Below, piece after piece: positions 20,049-30,100 of a DNA stretch of 38,586 bases; positions within the stretch are counted from its first letter, which is position 1; each line of letters opens with the position of its first letter. A model generated the notes under the pieces. It did no database searches. It saw nothing but the letters and a program-made list of their open reading frames with translations, and had not been told where the DNA came from. The position numbers were made by a program, and so were the translations under genes. Source of the stretch: Lingula anatina (taxonomy: Eukaryota > Brachiopoda > Lingulata > Lingulida > Lingulidae); contig NW_019774236.1 of the NCBI RefSeq assembly GCF_001039355.2, positions 505,889 to 544,474 on the forward strand. The letters are read 5' to 3'.

Positions 20049-21868
20049 TCATTTTGCTAAGGGATTTTTTACTGCAACGACAATGAAGCAGCCTTCGTAA
20101 TCGGACTCGGAATCTGGATAACAATCTGGGCGCTTGATCTGGTACCAGGACCTGATCTCCAAACCAGCTTCTGTCATCGCTTCTCTAAACTGGTTCTCTT
20201 GCATGGCCAGACCACCCCACCTGTCTGTCCCCACTTGATAGAAAGATTCATTGATGCCTCCATGCATTATGAAATAACCGCCTGACTTCAGTAATGACGT
20301 CACATTTTTCATTGCCTGTCGATATGTACTCTCACTCAAACACGCATACTCCAGGCAGAAGCCGCTCGTTATGGTATCAAAGGGATCCGTTTCCAAAGGG
20401 CTCAATGGGTTTCGGTTGTTCACGTCGCAGAAATAGATGTCTTTTAATTTTCTTCGGAATTCATCTTGCAGTGAATCCCACCCATCTCTGAAGTAATACA
20501 AACCAAAACCTTATTTCTTTACTTTTAAATACAGACACATAACAACGATAGGTGAACAAAATAAAACAGTGTATCGTTCTACTGCAAAAGCGAGGTAAGT
20601 ACATCGTAGTTTGGTTGTTTTAAAATTGGTTTTCCAATCTAATCTTATACCTTTTACTTCTTCAAACTTTTCCTTGGGTACTAGTTTTAATCAGAAATCA
20701 ACACACACGCATACACACATATACACATTCATGGGGTAGTGAAAATTGGTAAATCATGAAATGCCATGGAATGCTTTGACATGCCTACTGGCGAATCCCA
20801 AATTTTACTTTTCGACACACCTGCTAATACAAGAGAAAAGAAAAGTTAAGTCACCTGTCCTTAATTTTCTATGTGAAGTTTTTCTCTCATAACCACTTAA
20901 CGAAGCTATTTAATGACGTTGACATATTTGCACAGACACACGTGACGTTCAAACATGTTTAAAGGGGTCCACCCAAGAAGTTCATTCTGCTGTCCCCTAA
21001 AGAACCAAATAACAAAACAAATCCTTTACACTTCTCTGCAAGGTAACTTCATGCATATGGTTTTGCGAGTCGAAAAAGATCTACATACTCGTTTCCCTCT
21101 AACTTTGCCACATAACGAAAGAAATATTCCCAGCTCCAAGCTTCACTCTCCTCTTTTTTCCACCATTTTTCCAGAGCATCCCTGTTAGCGGTGGAGAAAT
21201 CTGAGAGATAAATTTCTTCAAAACATCTAGAAGCACTAATCAGGTTGACAAGAGAAGGTCCAGTGCCAACGTCCAAGAGTCTCTGCCCCTTGATGTTTCC
21301 TGAAATTGTAAAAAAAAAAAAATCTAATTTACGCGAGTTTGAGTGAGTGTGAGCAAGTCACCCTTTCTCACTGGACAATACGCCCAAAATTTCAGATAGG
21401 AACAGTTATAAAGGAATTTTTTCGGAGGAGGGGGGGGGTCGGAACGACAGGTTAATTTGGCTAACCTCTTGGTATGTTGACTTTATTTTGGTTGTAAGAG
21501 AAATAAGTAGAAGTGCTTTATGTACATAACTGTAAATCCACGCTCGCTTTACATTTAACTCCAGGTCAAGATTAAAAAAAAAAGGGGGGAACAATATTAT
21601 ACAGGGCCCTTCACACGTTTTTAGTGAATTTAATGATTGCCCTTTCCACAGTTTATCTAATGCTTATTTTTACGAGAAGTGTTAAGTTACTGGTACCTGT
21701 ACTGTAGATTTTGTGTAAGTAGTCTATAATTTCGGTAATGTCCGTGGCTGTCTTCCCTCCCTCGATGACGTCACGATAGAGGCTATTGAGGTACACTTCT
21801 GGCTGAAACAACTTATCATAATCTGCCCCCGAGTGAAATTTCTTCACGGGATGGTCTTTTTCATATGC
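20049..21868 (-). CDS. NNMT/INMT/PNMT-family N-methyltransferase, copy 2 (5' end in gap)
   Basis: Exons are 21868-21697, 21299-21089 and 20487-20049. The first two have exactly the sizes of copy 1 (172 and 211 bases), with identical phases, and the total is 273 codons plus TGA. Motifs match copy 1: VYLNSLY lid tyrosines, LLDVGTGPS, YLSDFSTAN, YFCDVNN and IMHGGINESFYQVG. The C-terminus is YEGCFIVVAVKNPLAK. Changes from copy 1 are few and mostly conservative (KSGG in place of KPGG, IKRPDCYPD in place of IKRPENISD), so this is a recent duplicate under constraint and not a pseudogene. The first exon starts in phase 0 without ATG. The initiating exon probably lies in, or next to, the N gap starting at 22028. 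It should be a SAM-dependent small-molecule methyltransferase with the substrate undetermined. Confidence 0.87.
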
Positions 21869-22027
21869 CTTTAAAATAATGATTATAATAAACTTGTAGT
21901 TATTATCCGTCCAACGTCTCGGCGACACAATACACTTTATGTCACAATGTGTGATGGTTTCTGTACTTACATGTTATAAAAGTTTTCTGCACATTATGGA
22001 ACATTTTCCGAAGTTGTTGTGTCGTTA

Positions 22028-22533
22028 NNNNNNNNNNNNNNNNNNNNNNNNNNNNNNNNNNNNNNNNNNNNNNNNNNNNNNNNNNNNNNNNNNNNNNNNN
22101 NNNNNNNNNNNNNNNNNNNNNNNNNNNNNNNNNNNNNNNNNNNNNNNNNNNNNNNNNNNNNNNNNNNNNNNNNNNNNNNNNNNNNNNNNNNNNNNNNNNN
22201 NNNNNNNNNNNNNNNNNNNNNNNNNNNNNNNNNNNNNNNNNNNNNNNNNNNNNNNNNNNNNNNNNNNNNNNNNNNNNNNNNNNNNNNNNNNNNNNNNNNN
22301 NNNNNNNNNNNNNNNNNNNNNNNNNNNNNNNNNNNNNNNNNNNNNNNNNNNNNNNNNNNNNNNNNNNNNNNNNNNNNNNNNNNNNNNNNNNNNNNNNNNN
22401 NNNNNNNNNNNNNNNNNNNNNNNNNNNNNNNNNNNNNNNNNNNNNNNNNNNNNNNNNNNNNNNNNNNNNNNNNNNNNNNNNNNNNNNNNNNNNNNNNNNN
22501 NNNNNNNNNNNNNNNNNNNNNNNNNNNNNNNNN
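22028..22533. other. Assembly gap of 506 N
   Basis: Unknown sequence. By position it probably holds the first exon and promoter of methyltransferase copy 2. Just after it, 22534-22630 reads on the plus strand as LRARADKPAFFNEKTKFLL and so on to a stop, a protein-like tail whose start would be inside the gap. Confidence 0.9.
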
Positions 22534-22630
22534 TGATTTGAGGGCTCGCGCAGATAAGCCTGCATTCTTCAATGAGAAAACTAAATTTCTACTATTTGTT
22601 AAAGGTAACGAAATGACCCTTGACGCTTAG

Positions 22631-23515
22631 GAGAAAAATTGTTTATTTTGTTGGAGAGCACATAAATTTGGTAGGTATTTGAAAACACTTAACTGAAGTA
22701 ATAAGATTAACCCAAAGTAACGCATGAAGCCTATTGTTTATATGAGTATTCTCTATAATCTGTATAAGAATTGCCTATCGGAATTCCCCTTCAAGTGATG
22801 ATCAATAATCAATCGATATATTCATCCCATCAATTCTCTAGTAATGTTTTATATACATGTATTTGTTAGAAAAAAAAAGAGCGCCGACAGCATCCCTGCT
22901 GGATTTTGGGGTTTTAACGATGTAGTGTTACACACCGAATGAAGACCATTTTTGTTGGAATGCATCTTTGTTGTGTCAACCTTTTTTTCAAATCAAATAT
23001 CAGGAAAAGAACGGTATTTTTCTTCGGTTATCCCACATACTTGTCAACACAAAAATAAATATAGCACCTCAGAATGTTATAGATGAAATAATATTGCCTA
23101 CCAAATCACTTTTTATGATGGCTTTTTCCAATTAAAATTAATGCCACATATTAGTTTCTATTTCAGAGAACTGCATAACTCATAATCTCATAATACAACC
23201 TATGAAATAAAGCTCAATTTTAGATTTTAAGAATGGCGCGCCGCCGAGGGGAAAATAAGCAGGTAATTTTGGGTTTTGCTCTATCAGCAAATGTTTTAAT
23301 AGTTTGTCACAATATCAAACATTTGGGCAAACCAAACTGAAAATGTCTCTTCTTTTTAAATCAAGCTGATGATTATCTGAAATTACTTATAATTAATTCG
23401 ATAGAGACGAGCCCAACAACACAAAAGTGAAAATTGTTATCAGATTTTTTACGATTCAACAACATCATCATCAACAACAACAACAATAATAATAATAATC
23501 TAGTTTCAATATCCA
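22631..23515. other. Intergenic stretch between copies 2 and 3
   Basis: AT-rich and mostly featureless. One CpG-rich spot at 23233-23262 reads ATGGCGCGCCGCCGAGGGG and ends CAG before GTAATT, the form of a short first exon on the plus strand (MARRRGENKQ). No partner exon is visible. TTTATT at 23516-23521 is a likely minus-strand polyadenylation signal for copy 3. Confidence 0.35.
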
Positions 23516-23580
23516 TTTATTCATTAATATTTTAAAAGGGAATGCAGTTGAATGTTCATTAAACAGGTTAACAGCTTTTT

Positions 23581-25873
23581 TTAAGGACCATTCTTCTTTC
23601 TCGCAACGACAATAAAGCAACCGACATAGTCGGACTCAATATCCAAAACATTCTCTTGGCGTTTAATAGGATGCCACGAAACAACTTCCAGATCTGCCTT
23701 TTGCAAAGCATCTCTGTATTGTTCCTCTTGCAGGGGCAGCGTTCGCCAGTTATTACCTCCAACCAGATAATAAGTTTCCTTCAACCCTGCCAGCATAATG
23801 AAATACCCCCTTGGTTTCAGAAGCGACGCAACGTTTTTCATTGCTTGCCGATACTCCCCCTCGTTCTGACACGCAGTCTCCAAGCAATAGCTGGTGGTGA
23901 TTGTATCAAAAGGGGCCGTATCCACGGGACTTAACGGGTTGGCGTTGTTCACATCGCAGAAATATACGGCTTTCGTTTTATCTCGGAATTCATCTTGTAG
24001 CGAGTTCCAACTGTCTCTGAAAATGTGAACAAAAAACTGTTCACTTCTACAGTTTTATAAAGCATGCTGTCATTGCTTTAAACATGCATATAGTGATGTT
24101 AAATTAGTATTACTTGAATCTCATTTGGCTGTGACCGTACTTTAAAGATAAGGCGAATGGCCTGTTGGTAGTGTCATTTCCTCAAACCAGACATAGATCA
24201 CATTCTTCAAATCAGTTGCTGACATGATATCCAAGAAAGATCTCAGATATACAATTACACTCACTCGTTTCCCTCTAACTTCGCCACATGACGAAAGAAA
24301 GACTCCCAGCTCCAAGTTTCTCTTTCCTCTTTCTTCTGCCATTTTTTCAGAGCATTCCGGTTAGCGGTGGAGAAATCTGAGAGATAAATTTCTTCAAAGC
24401 ATCTAGAAGCACTTATCAAGTTGATTAGAGAAGGTCCTGTTCCGATGTCCAGGAGTCTCTGCCCCTTGATATTTCCTGGAGGGAAAACGCACCGTATATT
24501 ATTTGAAAACTAACCACATTCCCTATAAAAATCATTTGCACTGGCCGAGTTATGAATTGGAATAAACTGGTCGAAGGGCGATTTCATTGTAATTTACAAA
24601 GTCGAAGTTACTAATAGTCCCCCACCTGATATGCATAAAAGCGTTAAGAAAAGCTCTTTCCTTCAATATGTGATGTGGCCAAACAATTTTCACGGTGCAT
24701 TAAGATAAACAGTAAAAGAATATCCACAATAAATTCGGCAACCGAGAGGTGCGGCAACATATAGATAATTGCGGTAGTATTTATGCCGAAACATCAAAAT
24801 GAATAGCCCCGCCGTTCGAGCCTTTTAATCAGATTCAGATCAGATTAACCAATCAAAGCAACGGAAAGGGGGTCACGTCACCTTCCCACCAGGCCATGCC
24901 ATGTAAACAAAGCAGCATGGTCGGCTGTAATGAAGAGTCTGAGGAGGGAGACGCGAAATCTTCGCCAAATTCTCATCTTTCGTGTTGCATGCACATAAAA
25001 GAAGGTAGCTAATTAAGAGACTCTAGATACCATCACACGTGTTCGCTGGGAAACTTTTAGAGTCGCAGCGAAACAATGGCTGAAATTTGGCAGCAGAGAA
25101 GCCGCTGCTGTTCAGTGGATCCGTACAGTACGGATTTAGATAAGGATTCGACGATTTATAAATTTATAAAATTTATAAAAGGCATAAATACCATCGCAAT
25201 TATCTATATGTTGGCGCATCCTACGGTTGCCGAATTTATTGTGGGTATTTTTTAACTGTTTATCTTCATGGCACCGTGAAAATTGTCTGGCCACTGGAGC
25301 TTTTCACACAATGAAACGATAGACCAGTGTAGGTAAGGGACTATAAGAACTTTTTGCGCTCTTAGTTTTCCAAATACACTATCTGAACATGATTTATATT
25401 ACATTATTTGACATACTGTTGGCATTTGGTTGAGTTTGGCGGCAATGATTTGACATGAGCACTTGCTTCATAAGCGTCTGAAAGAAAACGACGTACCTGT
25501 GCTATATATTACGTGAAGACGGTTCATGATGGCTGTGATCTCTGAGGATGATGACGTCACGAAGTCGCTATATTGATCGCTAAGATACACGTCAGGCTCA
25601 AATAGAACATCATAATCTGCTCCCGAGTAAACTTTTTTCACGGGAATGTCTTCTTTATGTACCTTGGAGAGAATTGTTAATTTTGTAGCTTGTTTATAAA
25701 TTTGGAATTACAAGATTAAGACAAATGACTGAATAAGATTCGAACAGCTTCCACCGACTGAACGAATTTAGCGAGGAACAAACCTGGGGTATTCCAAAAG
25801 CTGAGAGGAGCAATGCGTTCGCCATATTTCTATCTATAAGGACGACAGTGAGTACGAAAGACACAGTGAGCAT
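23581..25873 (-). CDS. NNMT/INMT/PNMT-family N-methyltransferase, copy 3, with hydrophobic leader
   Basis: Exons are 25873-25784, 25662-25497, 24475-24265 and 24016-23581, phases 0, 1 and 2. The joined frame is 903 bases, 300 residues plus TAA. Residues 1-30, encoded by the first exon (MLTVSFVLTVVLIDRN, then ALLLSAFG), are hydrophobic and resemble a signal peptide or anchor, unlike cytosolic NNMT. The ATG has A at -3. The body has VYLSDQY, LLDIGTGPS, YLSDFSTAN, YFCDVNN, LLKPRG and IMLAGLKETYYLVG, and ends in ARKKNGP. The position matching NNMT D197 is Ala, and the ETYY stretch resembles ESWY of PNMT. It differs from copies 1 and 2 in about 40% of residues in the first and last exons, but in only about 10% in the middle exon. 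Intron 2 is enlarged by an inverted-repeat element (24613-25356). The gene is intact and the substrate is unknown. Confidence 0.88.
24613..25356. mobile_element. Inverted-repeat DNA element in intron 2 of copy 3
   Basis: The left arm (24613-24788) and right arm (25178-25356) are inverted copies, near-identical over the inner 110 bases (for example CACAATAAATTCGGCAACCG against CGGTTGCCGAATTTATTGTG) and weaker outside. Removing the roughly 745 bases leaves an intron of about 276 bases, almost the 279 of copy 1, so it inserted after the duplication. The 390-base interior is GC-richer than its surroundings, with a CCAAT box (24850), a CACGTCACC site and two short ATG frames (24896-25004, ending at a GTAGCT donor-like site, and 25076-25255, 59 codons beginning MAEIWQQRSRCCSVD). 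It may be a non-autonomous transposon that captured a host promoter and exon. Confidence 0.7.
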
Positions 25874-26522
25874 GTTTCTACTATCTATTTGGCGCACCTT
25901 ATCTATTACACTGCGACAATCAGTCAATCTGCGTCAATCAGTCATTTATATCAAATCCCGTGCAATAGATATAGGCTTATTACACATTGTAGCCAAACAC
26001 AAGGATCCGTACTTACTAAATGGGTTTGTTCCAAACACGTTTCTCCGTGTTCCTCCATCAAAATAAAGTTTAAATTCTCACAATTTAAAAAAGTTTTCAC
26101 ACACGTATTTCACCGCTAATCAATCAAAGGCCTACTCCTCAGTAAGAAATGTACTGTCCTCTGTAGGGACGCAAACAGATGGTCGTTTCTGGTTCAGTCC
26201 ACCAGTAAACCGGTGGTCAAGCGTGACGACACACCCTAAGGCAGGCGCACACTAGGGAAAATCGGCTGAGCTACCAACAGCGCAATACTATGAACGGTTT
26301 GGAGACCGTTTCACAGATGGCCTCAGATTTCAGATTGAGAACTGATGAATGTTCGCAAAAGGACTCCAGTTGTTTTTGACAGTGCACTTTGACCACGGAT
26401 AAAACAGATAAATTACACTTGCATATGAAGCAACCGCCGTTAACAAAAAGTAGCCATTTGTTACTTTTTGGGAAGCATGCCTTTTGTTCTATGAACTGCC
26501 ACTGACATTTCCAGTGTATTTT

Positions 26523-26565
<43 letters not shown>

Positions 26566-27126
26566 TTCGTCACGTTCATTGATTCGTTCATTCATTCATT
26601 CTTCCAAAAAGCCTAATATTTGTCCACCATTTATACATTTCGTTTTATTTTTTTCATTTACTTATACCAGTGCATCATCCGTCTTGTTTTGTATAATTCA
26701 TGCATATATTTCATTTTTTACGACTGGTGAAGACTTTGTCCCGCCATTACGTTAAGGAGACGCCTATTCACGTCCCCGTATAATAAATCTTCCAATCTAA
26801 CACTTAACAAAGACTTTAGGGATGCGGGTAGCAAGCGTGCGATGAAAAATGAGCCAAAATTGTAAAAGTGACAGAGAAAGAGGGCCCTGGTCCCAGACAT
26901 TCACTATTATTATTATTATTACCATATAATTATATTACATATTATTTGTGGGGAACAGTCATTTCTCAGACGAGAGGAGTTGAATAGGATTACACAACCA
27001 CGTTTACTTATTTCTAATTGGTTATATCCTCTCTAGTTTAAAGGAAGCCCAAACCGCGCGCACTAGGACCATCGTCGTCTTTATCATGCAAAACGTGTTT
27101 AGTGCGACTGGCGACCATTCGGCAGA
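25874..27126. promoter_or_regulatory. Divergent intergenic region, copy 3 and SDR gene
   Basis: About 1.25 kb separates the start codons of two head-to-head genes, so both promoters should lie here. It contains the block similar to upstream of copy 1 (26180-26285), a (TTTA)n microsatellite (26521-26567) and a short frame of unknown origin at 26718-26900 (minus). No TATA box stands out. CpG is more frequent in the last 100 bases before the dehydrogenase ATG (CCGCGCGCACTAGG). Confidence 0.4.
26521..26567. repeat. (TTTA)n microsatellite
   Basis: About eleven TTTA units in tandem, between the two divergent genes. Confidence 0.9.
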
Positions 27127-30100
27127 ATGAAGACTTCCTATCGCGTATTGCTGGTTGTCGCCCCGATTATCTTTGCTTTATTATATGGCGTCCTGATATC
27201 TCAAAAATCTAGGTAAGACTGGAGTCGGGGATTGCGGGGGTGGCATGGAGGCGTGGGAGGCGGGGTGGGGGCACACGTGTTAATTCCACTGTGTGTTCTA
27301 TGATCAGTTTTCAGCATATGGTACCCCGGTAAGTGAATGCACATATTCAAACGTGTGTTATAATTCATAGACATTAATAAATATCTCAGTATTAGGGATA
27401 TTCCATTTGCTTTAATGAGTTTCTAAAACCTTCCATAATCCCATATCTAAGGAAGTTTAACGGAGAGAAAGACTTAAATATGGGATTTTACCTCCCGACC
27501 TACATGTGCACATACACTCTCCTCACCAAAGCAACGATCAGATGTAGGTTGTGCACTTCATCTGTCTTGTTCTTTATAAAGTGATATTGCGGGGTGCAAT
27601 TAAGGCCCATACACAGCACAGCATCCCCAACCCCGGTGTACATGTAGGTAATAATATATGTAGCGTAGGATGTCAAAGAAGCAAATGAAGAACGCCACAC
27701 CTTTTACGCATTTGAATATAGGTTGCTTAGCTTAGACTGGAACATCCTTCATATAAAGTGTGTCACACGGACGCCAGGTAAGGTGTTTATATTATATGGG
27801 AAGTAGGTGAAACGTTGCGCTCAGTTAATTTAGTATGCTCTCTATGCTTGAGGTCTGTGATGACGTAGCTCTACTGAAAAAAAATCGTCACCCAACACAA
27901 TGATGTACAGCTAGTGAATAGCCAGCGTAAAATATCTGTGAACTTTTAATGAAAACGTTCTCTAATTGGCCGTAGTGGACGGTATATAATATAAAATACA
28001 GCTATCAACACATTTAGATATGTTTTTATCTTTATTCTTTGTGACGATAGTTCAACGAAAGAAAACGTTTGAAAATGCACTTTTTTGCTACTTGTGTTAT
28101 AGTTAAGGACTGGGAGTCGTTTGGGAGTCGTTCCTCCTTTCCGCTATGTGAACAGCCATTGTTAAAGCTCTCCTTAAGGCTTCGTATTCATCATCACCTG
28201 AGCGTAAATGCACGTACTCTTAACAGATGGGAATGAACGAAAATTATGAGACCGTGAAAGAGAGAGAGAGAGAGAGAGTCCATACTTGGCAATTATATGA
28301 TGGCTGTATAATTCTAGAAATCTCCATTCAGGACGTCATCTTTTACCCCATATAAGAACCGTTTATTTGATAAATATCGTTGCGCATCATTTATGTTAGA
28401 TACAAATAATTGTCTGTTTATTGATGCATTAATTTCAAGGTTTTAATGTGTTATATTGCAGCAAAGATACCGGTCTTATTCATGGTAAGGTAGCGTTTGT
28501 CACAGGTGGTACACAGGGTATAGGGCACGCCATAGCGGACGCGCTGCTGAAAAAGGGCGCAAAGGTAAGGGGCCCTCTGCGTCTCCCGAATTGTGCCATT
28601 CCGATCTCCTTGCCTAGACGAAATTTTTAAAGGGATAATAACTCTTCATTTTGGCCAAAAATGAATTTTCCTGGAGTAAACAACAATTTTCCCATACTTA
28701 CATATGATTAATGAATCCATTTTTACATTCAAAGTTAGTCCCTGTTTTTTTTCTAAAAAGTATGCTTTTTTGTTATAATCTCTTAAGAGATTATAATAGA
28801 GTATAGCCATCAATGGAGGTCACGTGGTCTAAAGACAAGCACAGATATCAGAATAATAGCTATAACTGCCGTTTTTGTGGTACAACAGAATATATTACAT
28901 TTCTACGAGTTGTTCACAATGTTTTATTGTGAAATATAGATCTCATACGAAGAGTTATTATCCCTTTAAATACTGTTACGGAGCACCGTAAGTGCACTGT
29001 AGAGTAGTCATCGTCATTACTGTTAAACACGGGATGTAAGAGTAACAAAGATGCAGCTCGGAAAAAAAAGTTAGGAAAAAAAATATTCTCCCATCAGAAT
29101 GTTTTATCATTTTTATTTCATATTCTGTTTTATTTTTAATATTCATCTTCACACAAACTGCCCTCGGCTCACGCGTACCAGTAGAAACATACAAAATGTC
29201 AAGTTCCTTGATATCTAACTTCTTGCTTTTATTATTCTTTATATTCTGTTTCATCATAGGTTGTAATAGCGGCACGAGATTCTGATCGAGGAAAAGAAGT
29301 CGAAGTAGATTTTGCGAAATTGTACGGCGAAGAAAATGTATTATTTACAAAATGCGACGTAACTCTGACAGATAGCGTTGAAAGTTAGTAAAAGGGAAAC
29401 AATTTTCCTTTGTCGTCATGGTAATAAATATACGGGTGCGGTCACAATGAATCTATCGTACGAGCCACTGCGCACTAACTCCACGGGGACTCCTGCTGAA
29501 TGCAACCGGATCAGCAGACTAACACGCCCCCGCTTGTTTCCGTCGTACTCGTATAAACGCAAGCTTTTTCTGTATTCTGCTCAACTCCAGGAGGAGGCGT
29601 AAGTGCGCACTAGCTGGTGCCATAGGGACCGTTCACATGGAAAGTCTATTTTCTAAAAATCTATTTTCTATTCGCGGTATCTTGTGATCACGGCTCGCGC
29701 TGCCAGTAATTACGCCGCGGGATATTCAGGGCACAGACCGTGATCACAAGATACCGCAAATAGAAAATAGATTTTTAGAAAATAGACTTTCCATGTGAAC
29801 GATCCCATAGATTCATTGTGAACGCACCCTATAAGTAAATATCATAAAATATTTAAATGATATAGTGATTTATCAACGTGCTGGATTCTTATAGTATGGT
29901 TTTATCTCACTTAGTCTCTGCAGATGAACAGCAAAGGGAAGATTGATTGCGATGTCACTATTCGAAATTTAGAAGAAAAAAAAAAGCAAAAATACGCAGA
30001 AATACAGTAAATCAAAATTTTGTGTTTTCACTTCAAGTTTTTAACTGTTTCTGTTTAGATGCAATTAAAAATACGGTGGACAGGTATGGCCGTATTGACA

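Noticed and set aside
21939-22630. About 200-codon frames on both strands across 21939-22630
   Set aside because: They are open only because the N gap is read as unknown residues.
25076-25255. 59-codon ATG frame as an independent gene
   Set aside because: It runs into the right inverted arm of the intronic element and has no splice or homology support. It is described as part of that element.
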